DNA of 64,000 bases from positions 1 to 64,000 of the forward strand of contig CBDFGO010000003.1 of NCBI GenBank assembly GCA_965247125.1, given 5' to 3'. The translations under genes and the position numbers were made by a program. Positions 25,215-35,774 of this stretch are shown one piece after another. Below the pieces are notes generated by a model. That model saw nothing but the letters and a program-made list of their open reading frames with translations, was not told where the DNA came from and did not search any database. This DNA comes from CALBJU01 sp965247125. GTDB lineage: Bacteria; Bacteroidota; Rhodothermia; Rhodothermales; UBA10348. The stretch's first letter is position 1, and each line of letters opens with the position of its first letter.

Positions 25215-25284
25215 TTTTGGGGAATTGAGAGTATTGAGGAATGAGATTTTCTAGGTTTCCGTTCCTCAAAACTATTTTACACGA

Positions 25285-25310
25285 CAAGAGCCCTCAATCG
25301 AGGGCTCTTG
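25285..25310 (+). terminator. perfect 10-bp hairpin, possible terminator
   Basis: CAAGAGCCCT-CAATCG-AGGGCTCTTG, 70 bp after the DUF4096 gene. There is no clear T-run on either strand, so terminator function is uncertain. Confidence 0.45.
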
Positions 25311-25784
25311 TGGGTGAATGGTGCCGGATCCGGCATGTAATGTGACCCGTGTCGAGACAGACCTCGAACTTTGAACGATGTTGTGGACGAGTTGGTTGAA
25401 TACTTCCGTGCTGAAGAAGAGAAAAAGAGGCAGGGCAGGAAATAAAGCCCCTGAAGTCCCCAATGTCCTTAACTCAACCGCCCTCTGATTCGGGGTAGAA
25501 CCCGATGAGTTAGAAGAGTATTTCGGCTCAATCGATTCAAGCTTACACCAGAAACTTTTTTTAACCGACTCCGCCAGTCGTGCGAACCCTCAGCTTGGTC
25601 CCGAAAGAATCCTACTGACAAAAAATGGCACGATTGTACTAGATAATAGGGTTACTAGTCCTATGCATTTCAAAGCGAAGAATTCTAACATTAAAATTCC
25701 GGAGTGGTACTGCCAACCAAAGAAATTACTGGAAAGAAATTGCTGGTTTGAAACACCTCGTTTGGGAAAGGATCAACGATGCCT
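25311..25784. other. gene-poor stretch
   Basis: No complete gene. An open frame ending at the TAA at about 25443-25445 (DVVDELVEYFRAEEEKKRQG...) looks like a protein C-terminus but has no credible start. Confidence 0.4.
25563..25589 (-). repeat. fragment resembling the attC-like repeats
   Basis: The first 20 bases, AACCGACTCCGCCAGTCGTG, continue with CGAACCC. On the minus strand this matches the middle of both attC-like sites (GGGCTCGCACGACTGGCTGAG...GGTT) with four differences in 27 bases. The outer ends of the repeat are absent. Confidence 0.4.
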
Positions 25785-25837
25785 AGAAGTGGTCCTACAA
25801 AACTGGACAGGGTCCTAGGTGGAGTCTTGCGGGTTGA

Positions 25838-26665
25838 TTATGCTGCTTCTTGAAGCGGCTGGTGATTGAAAAATACGTGATCCGGAGTTCGTCTTCCAAG
25901 CGAGCTGTGGCGCCGTTCTCCGTTGAAGTAGTCAAAGTAATCGGCGATTGAGCGACACGCATCAGCCACACTTTCGTAGGCTTTCAAGTATACCTCCTCG
26001 TACTTCAGGCTTCTCCAGAGTCTCTCGATGAAGACATTGTCCATCCAGCGACCTTTTCCGTCCATTGAGATCTGAACGTCGTGTTTCTTGAGAACATCGG
26101 TAAAGGCCACGGATGTAAACTGGCTGCCCTGATCCGTATTGAAGATCTCTGGCGCTCCATACACGGCGATTGCTTCTTCGAGAGCTTCCACGCAGAAGTC
26201 GGTGTCCATCGTATTGGAGATCCGGCGTGAGAGTACTTTTCGGCTGTACCAGTCGATGACGGCAACCAGGTAGAGAAAGCCCTTTTTCATCGGGATGAAC
26301 GTAATGTCGCTTGCGTAAACCTGCCGGGGCCGCGTCACGTTGAGCTTACGCAAGAGATACGGATAAATCTTGTGACCTTTTCCCGGAATCGAGGTCCGTT
26401 TCTTAGGATAAATGGCAATAAGGCCCATCAGACGCATTAATCGCCGGATTCGATGGCGGCCCACAAAAATACCTCTGTCCTCGAGCGCATCCTTCATGGT
26501 GCGCGATCCTCGCGTGGGCCGCTCAAGGTAGAGCTCATCGAGCGCTCTCATCACAACCAGATTCTCCTCGCTTTCGCCCACCGGCTTGTAGTAGGCCGTC
26601 GAGCGGTTCAGCTCCAGCAGAATGCACTGCTGTTTGATGGAAAGATTATGGTTTCGGTCGATCAT
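25838..26665 (-). CDS. IS3 type a orfB, copy 3 (variant)
   Basis: 275 residues. The middle is nearly identical to copies 1-2. Both ends carry clusters of changes (for example NHNLSIKQQCI at the start and SVADACRSIADYFDYFNGER near the end). All catalytic acids are kept. Confidence 0.9.
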   Translation of the reverse strand: MIDRNHNLSIKQQCILLELNRSTAYYKPVGESEENLVVMRALDELYLERPTRGSRTMKDALEDRGIFVGRHRIRRLMRLMGLIAIYPKKRTSIPGKGHKIYPYLLRKLNVTRPRQVYASDITFIPMKKGFLYLVAVIDWYSRKVLSRRISNTMDTDFCVEALEEAIAVYGAPEIFNTDQGSQFTSVAFTDVLKKHDVQISMDGKGRWMDNVFIERLWRSLKYEEVYLKAYESVADACRSIADYFDYFNGERRHSSLGRRTPDHVFFNHQPLQEAA

Positions 26666-26679
26666 TTGGCGGCGCTCAC

Positions 26680-26967
26680 CTACTGGGTGCGACCGAGCGC
26701 TTTGGATAAAAAATCCTTCTCCATCGAAAGCTCGCCAATCTTGGCGTGAAGCTCCTTGATCTGGCCCTCTTCATTGCGTTTTCCGGAATGCCCTTTTTCA
26801 ACCACCTCTTCAGCGTCCTGAATCAGCTTCTTTTTCCACGTCTGAATCTGGTTCGGATGAACCTGGAACTGGTCTGCCAACTCGGCCATCGTGCGGTCTC
26901 CCTTAACCGCCGCCAGTGCTACTTTTGCTTTGAAGGCATTGCTGTGATTTCTTCTTTTGCGACTCAT
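26680..26967 (-). CDS. IS3 type a orfA, copy 3
   Basis: 95 residues. It differs from copies 1-2 mainly in the middle (EEVVEKGHSGKRNEEG). The frameshift heptamer is retained. Confidence 0.85.
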   Translation of the reverse strand: MSRKRRNHSNAFKAKVALAAVKGDRTMAELADQFQVHPNQIQTWKKKLIQDAEEVVEKGHSGKRNEEGQIKELHAKIGELSMEKDFLSKALGRTQ

Positions 26968-27103
26968 CGTTTGTATCCTTTCTTGAGGGTGATAAGATCG
27001 CAAGATTCCACCTATAATCAGAGCCAGGCTGTCCAGTCAAACGGGACCATCTCTCCTCGCTGCGAATTGAAAGGACATAGTTTCAAACCAGCTGGTACAC
27101 TAA

Positions 27104-28033
27104 ATGACTCCTATTCATACTCGATCAGTCCGTTCAATTTCGTTCCCCTTATTAGTCTGCTTGTCACTCGTTGGGCTGGTTTCATGCGATGCTTTTAAAT
27201 CTACTGACAAGATCGATTTCAGGAACTTCGACGTCGTTGCCTCCGATGGATCCCACGTTCGTCTATTAAACACCTCAACAGGAAATCGTACAGATGTATC
27301 GTCTCTTGCATCTTCTGGAGTGGCTTGCGTGAGGTGGAGAAATGAAAGAGACTTGTTGCTTGCCCTTCAAGAGGAGGGTATCAATGCTCACATCTCCGAG
27401 GTCTCAATTTTCAGACTTTCAGATGAAGAGACTCTTTCAGAGTACGATCTCCCGACCATCACCCAGATACCCGATCATTTTTTATTGGACGGGAACGATG
27501 TCGTTTACTACACGAAGAGGACTTCACAGACAAATGCGATTGTCAAATACGACCTGATCACGTCTGAAAGCAGTACGATCGAGGTTAATGGCTATGTCAG
27601 CCACATAAGTCTTCATCCGGACACAAAGCGGCTTTTGGCCATCATTACGAGTGAAGCAGGGACCGAAGGTCAATATATAGACTTTCCACATCGGGCAATT
27701 TCTGGTGTTTTCAGTATCGAGGGGGTCGTCACCAGTGCTGTTCAGTACGAATCCCATATTGACGCAAGTATTCAAGGTGGCCGCGTTGCCAGAATTAATC
27801 TATCAACCAATGAGGTCACTACGCTTGTCTCTGCGTCAGCCTTAAATGAAATGGGCATCGAAAATCTACGATTTCTTGGCGGCACATCTCTAGCAAATGT
27901 CAAACTGGCTGCCGCCCACATTGGAGGCTTAGAGAATCAAATCCTTGGCCTTTTCAACACCGAGGGGCCCGAAATAACGTCACTGATTGAGGATTTCCAA
28001 GGTCGATGTGCCCACTTCAAAAATATTGAATAA
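27104..28033 (+). CDS. lipoprotein, beta-propeller-like
   Basis: 309 residues. The signal peptide ends in a lipobox (LVCLSLVGLVSC-DAF). The rest is made of repeated beta-type segments (DVVASDGSHVRLLN, CVRWRNERDLLLAL, HISLHPDTKRLLAIIT), like a six- to seven-bladed propeller. No enzyme motif. It sits 20 bp before the metalloprotease gene and probably shares its transcript. Confidence 0.6.
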   Translation: MTPIHTRSVRSISFPLLVCLSLVGLVSCDAFKSTDKIDFRNFDVVASDGSHVRLLNTSTGNRTDVSSLASSGVACVRWRNERDLLLALQEEGINAHISEVSIFRLSDEETLSEYDLPTITQIPDHFLLDGNDVVYYTKRTSQTNAIVKYDLITSESSTIEVNGYVSHISLHPDTKRLLAIITSEAGTEGQYIDFPHRAISGVFSIEGVVTSAVQYESHIDASIQGGRVARINLSTNEVTTLVSASALNEMGIENLRFLGGTSLANVKLAAAHIGGLENQILGLFNTEGPEITSLIEDFQGRCAHFKNIE

Positions 28034-28053
28034 CATTAATAGGCAGGTGAATT

Positions 28054-30071
28054 ATGTTTAAATCGTCTTTTCTGTCACTAGTTACAGTTTTTGCGCTGTG
28101 CTCGCATTACTCGTTCGCGCAGATCAGTCTGCAGGACGAATATTCGGCAGACGTTGAGTCTGCCATCGCAGACTTCATCATATCATCTGGCAGTAACTGG
28201 GTTGTTGAATGGAACACGGACTTTGACTGGCCCAGCTTGGTCTACCTCGGATCCACGACACCGCTTCCTGAAAACACGGAAAAAGCTGCTCTGGAATACA
28301 TAAAAAAACGTAGTAATTTCTTCAGAATACCAAACCAGGTTCCCAACAAGCTCACCTTGCAGAATAAAAGAACCTATAACGGTGTTACGCACTATCGATT
28401 TGAGCAGAATTTTTTCGGGATCCCAGTGGAGGATGCTTTTTTGGGAGTCCACGTTGCAGCAGACAGATCTATTGATATGATCAGCAATAGCTTGGTCCCT
28501 CTCACGCCTGGGCGCTCTGCACCTTCGCTTTCAGCCTCCGATGCAGCCTTCATTAGCAACCACTTCATTCCGAAGAAATTCGGTAAAGTAGAGGCCGAGG
28601 AGGCCCGGCTGCTATATACGGCTACCAGCGACGAGCCTGGCGTGTCGCTGGCATGGCATTTTTCAAAAAATGATTTCGATGTTTGGGTCGATTCCGAGAC
28701 CGGAGAAGTTTTGAGAAAGGGATACACTGCGAACTTTGCAATATATCCATCCGAATTCGAAACGGGGCCAACGCTTTCTCACACTTCGTCTGCTTCTTCC
28801 AAAGCAACGAGTAATCGGGACACGGCCTCTGGCTACACATATGCAGTCCACCCGAATACGTCTTCACTCTCGACAACCACACTAAATCGACTAGATGCTT
28901 TATATGAAATTACCGGACTTGTTGGAGAATGGGCCGACGTACTGTCGCAGATTGGAACGCGGGCGCAGGTTGATGCCAATGATGACTTCATGTACGGCAC
29001 CAGCGATGCGGAAGAACTCAGTCAGGTAAACATCTATTACCACATAGACAAGATCCGAGAGGAATTTGTGTCCGATGAGTTGGATTTCGACGATTTTGAC
29101 GAGCAAATTGTATGGGCTAACGCCAATAATACCTTCGATGATGAAGAAGCGCCGAATGCTAAGTATTCGACATCAAACGACAAGCTCTATTTCCAAAATG
29201 GACTGGTTATGGATCCTGCGGGGACTACTGACATTGGTCTTGAGGCCATTGTAATCTATCATGAGTATATGCACCACGTTTTCCATGAGGTGAACTCGAA
29301 GCTGGCCGGGGGGTTTTACTTTGACCAATCTCGAGGGGTACAGGAGGGACTGGCGGACTATTTCGCATACTACTTCTCAGGAGACGATGATATTTTGGAT
29401 TATGCTTTCCCTTCTTACGAGCGAACGATCGACTCCGGTGGAAACAGTAGCGTTCAGACCTGCATAAACGAGGGTACCGGGTATACTTGCGGGACAATGC
29501 TAACTACAACCTTGGATGCAATCGCCGATAACGTCAATGTGGATGAAGATCTGTTTATTGAAATATTGTTCGGTGCTGCAAATCGCATTTCTACCCTCAC
29601 GATGAAAAACGTGGCACAATCTCTGATTGCCGAGGACCGGGCCGTGAATCAGTCGCACTACATAGCATTTGTCGAAGAGGAATTTGAAGCTATCGGTACG
29701 GGAGATGTTGATGGGCCGGATGATCTTGAAGTTCTGACGGACGGACTATTTTGCTTGGACGAGAACGAAATTGGATACTTCTCTACTTCAGTACTCGGCG
29801 GCAGGCCGCCATATTCGTATGATTGGCAGTTTTACCAAGATTGCGAAGGTAGTCCAGCATTGCCTTGTGATTCATGGACCTCAGTCGGAAGCCAGTCAAC
29901 GCTGGACCTCTCGAATCATCAGGACTTCAGTTTGAAAGTTGAGGTCACGGATGACAACGACGAAACCGATTGGTCAGGTATCCGAAATGTCCAGATTTCT
30001 TCATCCTGTAGCGCTCCTTACAATGGTGAAGGATCTACTCTCGACATCAGGCTGAAACAGACTAGCGACAA
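28054..30071 (+). pseudogene. secreted M36/M4-like metalloprotease, C-terminus cut by IS256 copy C
   Basis: 672 native residues remain. In order: a signal peptide (LVTVFALCSHYSFAQ), a propeptide with FTP-like segments (about 75-230; GVTHYRFEQNFFGIPVEDAF), and a gluzincin domain. That domain has HEYMHH at about 408 as the zinc site and GVQEGLADYFAYYF about 30 residues later as the third ligand. A PKD/Ig-like domain starts at about 565. The IS256 adds a few foreign residues and a stop. The missing C-terminus probably held a T9SS sorting tail. Confidence 0.75.
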
Positions 30072-31455
30072 GAGCTATGCCCAAAAGTTGTGTATGGAAG
30101 GTTTAGGCAGCGTGTCGTTCTGATGTAATTCCGTCGGTGAATTTGATTCCTTTTTTTACAAGTTGCAATAGGTGCGGTGCATTCAGTTTCCTCCACTTCT
30201 TCTGAGCCTCTTTACATAGACGGAAGGCCATTGCAAGAGCTGTTTCTCGGCTCAGACATCCCCTCGTTTTGGCGGTCCTGAGGCGCACGGTCGCGAACGT
30301 AGATTCGATCGGATTTGTGCTCCGAAGATGGATCCAGTGTTCTGCCGGAAAGTCATAAAAAGCGAGCAGTTCTTCTCGGTCTTTCACCAGAATCTCTGCT
30401 GCTTTCGGATACTTTTGCTGGTAGGCTTTGATGAAAAACAGAAGGGCGCTCTCTGCCTGCTTTTTTGTTTCTGCTGTATAGATCTGCGTGAGGTGACCTT
30501 TTGCCTTCTTCTGAACGGACTTGGGCAGGCGGTTGAGCACATTTGCTGTCTTGTGCACCCAACAGCGTGCGGCTCGCGTCTCGGGATAAACTTCTGCGAG
30601 AGCACTCCAGAATCCCATGGCTCCATCGGCAACAGCCAGCTTCGGTCCTTGATCCAGCCCGCGGTGCCTCAGCTCCAGGAGCAACTCTCGCCACGACTGC
30701 TTGCTCTCGCGAAAGCCGTCCTCGAGTGCTATAAGCTCCTTCCTTCCATCGGCCGTAGCGCCGATCACGACCAGCAGACACAGTTTCTGTTTATCCATGC
30801 GTACGTTTACGTGAATACCGTCGGCCCAGAAATAGACGTAGTGCTTCTCCTTCAGGCTCCGCTTTTGCCAGTCTTCGTGCTCCCTTGTCCAAAGCGTCTT
30901 CAGGCGCGCAATCGTCGAGGAGGTCAGCCCTGGGGCATCAGGACCAACAAGGGCCGAGAGCGCTGCCTCAAAGCCGCCCGTTGAAACTCCCTTCAGGTAC
31001 AACCATGGAATGAGAGCCTCAAGCGAGCGGCTCTTGCGGAGGTAGGCTGGTAGTATCGAACTGCGGAAACCGATTCTATCCTCACCCCGACCCGTACGGT
31101 CGCGTATGCGGGGCATCTTTACAGCGACCTCCCCGATACCAGTCAAAATCTTCCTCTCTGGCAGATATCCATTGCGAACGATGCGGTGGCGATTCTCTTC
31201 GTCGCGCAGGAACTGGTAGCGCTGGCAGAAAGCTTCAACCTCGGCCTCAACGGCTGTGGCCAGCATCTTTGCGGCCCCTGTTCGCAATACTTCTGTCAAC
31301 ACATCCTCTGTGCTATTGTAGTTCTCGTTCTCGTGTGCGTTATTCGTCTTCATGGGCGGTGTATCCTCCAATCTTCGGATTGACAATGACGTAATCATCA
31401 TCAGGATACGCCGCCTATACCTTTTTCACCCGTACACAACTTTCGGGGTTAACTC
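30072..31455 (-). mobile_element. IS256 copy C (unmatched flanks)
   Basis: 1384 bp. The left 9-mer is TAGCGACAA and the right is AGGTCCCAT. It joins the 3' part of one metalloprotease gene to the 3' part of another in the opposite direction, so the join is secondary. Confidence 0.95.
30103..31353 (-). CDS. IS256 transposase, copy C
   Basis: 416 residues, the same protein as copy A. Confidence 0.95.
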   Translation of the reverse strand: MKTNNAHENENYNSTEDVLTEVLRTGAAKMLATAVEAEVEAFCQRYQFLRDEENRHRIVRNGYLPERKILTGIGEVAVKMPRIRDRTGRGEDRIGFRSSILPAYLRKSRSLEALIPWLYLKGVSTGGFEAALSALVGPDAPGLTSSTIARLKTLWTREHEDWQKRSLKEKHYVYFWADGIHVNVRMDKQKLCLLVVIGATADGRKELIALEDGFRESKQSWRELLLELRHRGLDQGPKLAVADGAMGFWSALAEVYPETRAARCWVHKTANVLNRLPKSVQKKAKGHLTQIYTAETKKQAESALLFFIKAYQQKYPKAAEILVKDREELLAFYDFPAEHWIHLRSTNPIESTFATVRLRTAKTRGCLSRETALAMAFRLCKEAQKKWRKLNAPHLLQLVKKGIKFTDGITSERHAA

Positions 31456-32917
31456 AGGTCCCATCTCATCAGATCGTAGTACGTTTCTGTCGAGATACCC
31501 GTAAAGTATGGATCCCCCGTTGGGGTGTCTTTCTCATACCACTTATAGGTGCATTCGCTGCAACTGACTTCAGACGGATCATAGGTTGGATCGGAGTCAA
31601 GGTTAATATCCTCATGCCACTCTTTCTCGATGGTCGCCAGACCAAGATCGGTTAACAGGGTCTCGCCTGGTGGGTCTTTCTCTGGCTGTGACGCCACAAG
31701 ACCGGCAGACGTACTCGCATTGTCATTCCATATTAAAATTACGTCTTCGTATCCCTCGCTTCCCATGTCATCATCATCTGAAAATTTGGCCCCGAATTCT
31801 GAGTAGTTGTTGACTCGGGTTGCACTAACGGACATTATCGTGCCTTCTGTTCTGGAATTGTGAGTGATTCCATGAGCATGTGAGGGCCAGTCCCATGTCG
31901 ATACTGTTTCGCTTGGGTTGTCTGGGTCGTAGCTGGGCCAGCCGTCCGTAAAAGTGTCGATATCGTGAACTGCGCCAATAAGGTGCCCAATTTCGTGAGA
32001 GACCGTTTTTCTGTGGTTTGCTCCAAATAGGTTTGCGACAGCGAATCCATCACCCGATTGTTCTGCAAAGATCTCTTCAGCTAGACCGTATCCGTCACTT
32101 AAAGTGTCGTGAAGGGCAATTACAAGATCCGCACCAGAGGTGGTCCTGGCAGACGCAACGCCGCCAAACGGAGAGGTGCCAGCCGTTAACTTATCTAAAA
32201 AGCTCTGCCTAGTAATTGATGCTGTATATGTCACTTCCATAGTGTGGACGACGTTCAGCTCGATAGTATCGTCCGACTCACCACTTCCCAGAGCTGTATT
32301 TATATTCGAAACATAGGTATCAATGTCGGCGACAATGGTACTTTGAGCCGATTTCGCCCCTGACGTATAGACAAACATAACGTCAATCTCCTCCACCGAA
32401 GGCAAGGTCGTAGCGCTACTTCCGGATCTTTGTACGCTATCAGAATTCTTTCCTCTCCCGCCACGATTTCCGGCCTGGGTTCTAAAGTCGTTAGCATCCC
32501 TGTCCGCCCCTAGAGTGCCTTGATTTATGATGAGGTGAATTCCATCGCCCAGCGGCGTGAAGCTCCACTCTTCATCATCGATTACGAGCGCACCCCGTAC
32601 ATCATTTCCTTCGACGGAAAGAGTGTTGACATGTCGAGAATCACCAACGTGGCCTTGCCAAATGATTTCTAACAGACCCTTTCGGGTGATACCACGTGTA
32701 ATTATTTCCAAGGATTGTCCGTTTGGGAGAACAATATTCGACTTTGAGGCGATGAGGTTGGTGATTGGAGATTGAACCCTCACTAAACTACGCTCGGCCC
32801 CTTGTTCTCCCTTGATTCTGGCCATGAGCCTGCCTATTTGAAGGGGACCTAATTCCGATATTCCGCCTCTAACGGGTACGAAGACGGAGGAGGCATCCTG
32901 TGCCATTGAAGGCAGCG
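31456..32917 (-). pseudogene. metzincin metalloprotease fragment between two IS256 copies
   Basis: About 487 native residues. The 5' end is cut in the signal peptide by copy D, and the 3' end by copy C. The zinc motif HEIGHLIGAVHD (HExxHxxGxxH plus Asp) lies about 60% along and is followed by a Met-turn-like GTIMSVSA, typical of reprolysin/metzincin peptidases. Upstream is a domain with EIDVMFVYTSGAKSAQSTIV, also usual in these secreted enzymes. The two IS256 flanks do not match each other, so this is a stray gene piece rather than part of a composite transposon. Confidence 0.75.
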
Positions 32918-34301
32918 GAGCTATGCCCAAAAGTTGTGTATGGAAGGTTTAGGCAGCGTGTCGTTCTGATGTAATTCCGTCGGTGAATTTGATTCCTTTT
33001 TTTACAAGTTGCAATAGGTGCGGTGCATTCAGTTTCCTCCACTTCTTCTGAGCCTCTTTACATAGACGGAAGGCCATTGCAAGAGCTGTTTCTCGGCTCA
33101 GACATCCCCTCGTTTTGGCGGTCCTGAGGCGCACGGTCGCGAACGTAGATTCGATCGGATTTGTGCTCCGAAGATGGATCCAGTGTTCTGCCGGAAAGTC
33201 ATAAAAAGCGAGCAGTTCTTCTCGGTCTTTCACCAGAATCTCTGCTGCTTTCGGATACTTTTGCTGGTAGGCTTTGATGAAAAACAGAAGGGCGCTCTCT
33301 GCCTGCTTTTTTGTTTCTGCTGTATAGATCTGCGTGAGGTGACCTTTTGCCTTCTTCTGAACGGACTTGGGCAGGCGGTTGAGCACATTTGCTGTCTTGT
33401 GCACCCAACAGCGTGCGGCTCGCGTCTCGGGATAAACTTCTGCGAGAGCACTCCAGAATCCCATGGCTCCATCGGCAACAGCCAGCTTCGGTCCTTGATC
33501 CAGCCCGCGGTGCCTCAGCTCCAGGAGCAACTCTCGCCACGACTGCTTGCTCTCGCGAAAGCCGTCCTCGAGTGCTATAAGCTCCTTCCTTCCATCGGCC
33601 GTAGCGCCGATCACGACCAGCAGACACAGTTTCTGTTTATCCATGCGTACGTTTACGTGAATACCGTCGGCCCAGAAATAGACGTAGTGCTTCTCCTTCA
33701 GGCTCCGCTTTTGCCAGTCTTCGTGCTCCCTTGTCCAAAGCGTCTTCAGGCGCGCAATCGTCGAGGAGGTCAGCCCTGGGGCATCAGGACCAACAAGGGC
33801 CGAGAGCGCTGCCTCAAAGCCGCCCGTTGAAACTCCCTTCAGGTACAACCATGGAATGAGAGCCTCAAGCGAGCGGCTCTTGCGGAGGTAGGCTGGTAGT
33901 ATCGAACTGCGGAAACCGATTCTATCCTCACCCCGACCCGTACGGTCGCGTATGCGGGGCATCTTTACAGCGACCTCCCCGATACCAGTCAAAATCTTCC
34001 TCTCTGGCAGATATCCATTGCGAACGATGCGGTGGCGATTCTCTTCGTCGCGCAGGAACTGGTAGCGCTGGCAGAAAGCTTCAACCTCGGCCTCAACGGC
34101 TGTGGCCAGCATCTTTGCGGCCCCTGTTCGCAATACTTCTGTCAACACATCCTCTGTGCTATTGTAGTTCTCGTTCTCGTGTGCGTTATTCGTCTTCATG
34201 GGCGGTGTATCCTCCAATCTTCGGATTGACAATGACGTAATCATCATCAGGATACGCCGCCTATACCTTTTTCACCCGTACACAACTTTCGGGGTTAACT
34301 C
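32918..34301 (-). mobile_element. IS256 copy D (unmatched flanks)
   Basis: 1384 bp. The left 9-mer is AAGGCAGCG and the right is GTTCGTTCC. Confidence 0.95.
32949..34199 (-). CDS. IS256 transposase, copy D
   Basis: 416 residues, the same protein as copy A. Confidence 0.95.
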   Translation of the reverse strand: MKTNNAHENENYNSTEDVLTEVLRTGAAKMLATAVEAEVEAFCQRYQFLRDEENRHRIVRNGYLPERKILTGIGEVAVKMPRIRDRTGRGEDRIGFRSSILPAYLRKSRSLEALIPWLYLKGVSTGGFEAALSALVGPDAPGLTSSTIARLKTLWTREHEDWQKRSLKEKHYVYFWADGIHVNVRMDKQKLCLLVVIGATADGRKELIALEDGFRESKQSWRELLLELRHRGLDQGPKLAVADGAMGFWSALAEVYPETRAARCWVHKTANVLNRLPKSVQKKAKGHLTQIYTAETKKQAESALLFFIKAYQQKYPKAAEILVKDREELLAFYDFPAEHWIHLRSTNPIESTFATVRLRTAKTRGCLSRETALAMAFRLCKEAQKKWRKLNAPHLLQLVKKGIKFTDGITSERHAA

Positions 34302-35025
34302 GTTCGTTCCTGCTACAGTACCAGTACTGCTGACTCTTAGAGCCAACACCGAAGTTCACAGTTCACTGGAAAAACTGTCCGATTTCAATGGCTGGCTATT
34401 CAGAAACGTCCAACGCGAAAATCCCCAGATTGCAGACGGAATCCTTCGCTCATTCGAGATTGAAACCGAACTCGGAAATCGGGAGTCCGTCTCGGCGGAT
34501 CTTCTCTTGGAATACGCGCCAGGTTCGGTCTGGGGCTCGGATTTTACGTTTCGCCGCTACAGCTTTCGAGGCTCGTTCAAGCTAAAGACTTTTTACCGAA
34601 GGCGCAGTCGACCCAATTGGCTCCGCGTATCGGTTTTGGCCGGCAGGAGCAGCGGTGACTTACCGGTTCAAAGGCAGTTTTCAATTACTGGATCGGCGGG
34701 CCCGTTCTCTGAATTTACGGGCTTCCGGTCGCTCGGAAAGACGCCTTTCTTGGCCGATAAGGTTCTGGGAATATTCTGGACGCACGATTTTACCACGGCA
34801 CTATTCGAAAAATTCGGGCTTTGGAGACTGGCCGACGGGGGCATGGGGATTCAACTATTTGGAGGTCACGGATTTTCTTCCTCCGTCAACTTCGGCGAGT
34901 TCAGTAAAAATCATCACGAGTTCGGAGTTGGGCTGTCCTACCCGTTCGGTCTTCCAGTCAGGCTCGACTTCGCCACAACGAGCAGTGGGGGATTTTTCTT
35001 TCGATTAGGAAAATCGCTTCGTTGA
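34302..35025 (+). pseudogene. C-terminal outer-membrane beta-barrel fragment
   Basis: About 240 residues, open in from the IS256 end, so the 5' part of the gene is missing. Alternating strands (GSDFTFRRYSFRGSFKLKTF, WLRVSVLAGRSSG, HEFGVGLSYPFG) and the ending RLDFATTSSGGFFFRLGK fit the last strands of a Bacteroidota outer-membrane barrel, possibly of the DUF5686 or surface-antigen kind. Confidence 0.55.
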
Positions 35026-35156
35026 CGCACCGTGGTCAAGGATCGAGGTCCTGCGAAAAGGGCCTTCTGAGCTAATTTGCAGGTATGACAAAAAGGTGTC
35101 ATACCCTGTCTCTATCATGGAATCAAGCGAGACAATAATTCTTCGATTACGACACC

Positions 35157-35774
35157 ATGATTCAAGTAACCGCATACCCGACCCTCGAATGGCTCCGCAC
35201 AAGAGCCCACGATCGCGGGCCCGTATTTCCTCGAGACCACTCAGTTCCGAGTGACAGGATGTCTACGAATTTTATCAATCAGCTAGCATCTCGATTTCGA
35301 CAGGTACTCGTTAGTGAGACTCGAATCGATGTCGGTGTATGGATTTCCACTCCCAATGGTGAGAAGGAGGTGGGACTCGTAATTCAGCACCGCGACAGAA
35401 GCATCGCGATCTGCGACTCGAGGCATTACGGCCAGAATCCACAATGTTCAGATGCAGTCGCGCTGGTCTACGGAGGCTTTGAGGCGCTCTATAGATTCGG
35501 GGGCAATCCGACAGAGGAAGTTCTCGACGATATAGTCTATATGGTGATGTGCGACCGAGCCGGCTGGTTCACCAATTTTGGTCGGTTGTCGGTTGGCCGA
35601 AAAGTATCGGATGAAACGCTGCTCGAGACCTGCACGCGGCAAGATCGTTCCAACTTTCTTATCGATACGGATGAAGTCTGTCTGACAAGAATGCGCCTGT
35701 GCGTTGCTTCAGACTGGGTAGACCCGTTTGAACGCGCTCTGGACGCGGGCCGCCGCTTTGCGAAGCGCGCCTAA
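35157..35774 (+). CDS. hypothetical protein
   Basis: 205 residues. A central segment (RIDVGVWISTPNGEKEVGLVIQ, then HRDRSIAICDSRHYG, shown in parts) has the strand-turn pattern of a small alpha/beta fold, possibly nuclease-like, but I cannot place it. The ATG at 35157 is the only good start. The end overlaps the convergent OmpA/PKD gene by 4 bp. Confidence 0.55.
   Translation: MIQVTAYPTLEWLRTRAHDRGPVFPRDHSVPSDRMSTNFINQLASRFRQVLVSETRIDVGVWISTPNGEKEVGLVIQHRDRSIAICDSRHYGQNPQCSDAVALVYGGFEALYRFGGNPTEEVLDDIVYMVMCDRAGWFTNFGRLSVGRKVSDETLLETCTRQDRSNFLIDTDEVCLTRMRLCVASDWVDPFERALDAGRRFAKRA

Larger units (their letters stand above)
25785..27054 (-). mobile_element. IS3 type a, copy 3 (diverged, clean insertion)
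   Basis: 1270 bp. The left end is slightly altered (AGAAGTGGTCC) and the right end normal (GGACCATCTCT). The 3-bp duplication CCT lies on both sides. Parts of the sequence are identical to copies 1-2 and other parts clearly diverged. Confidence 0.9.

Noticed and set aside
25285..25310. tRNA gene or attachment site at the 10-bp hairpin
   Set aside because: No T-loop, anticodon arm or acceptor pairing could be built around it, and no integrase is adjacent.
30072..34301. Composite transposon formed by IS256 copies C and D around the metzincin gene
   Set aside because: The outer flanks (TAGCGACAA and GTTCGTTCC) do not match, and the enclosed gene is cut at both ends, so it did not move as a unit.
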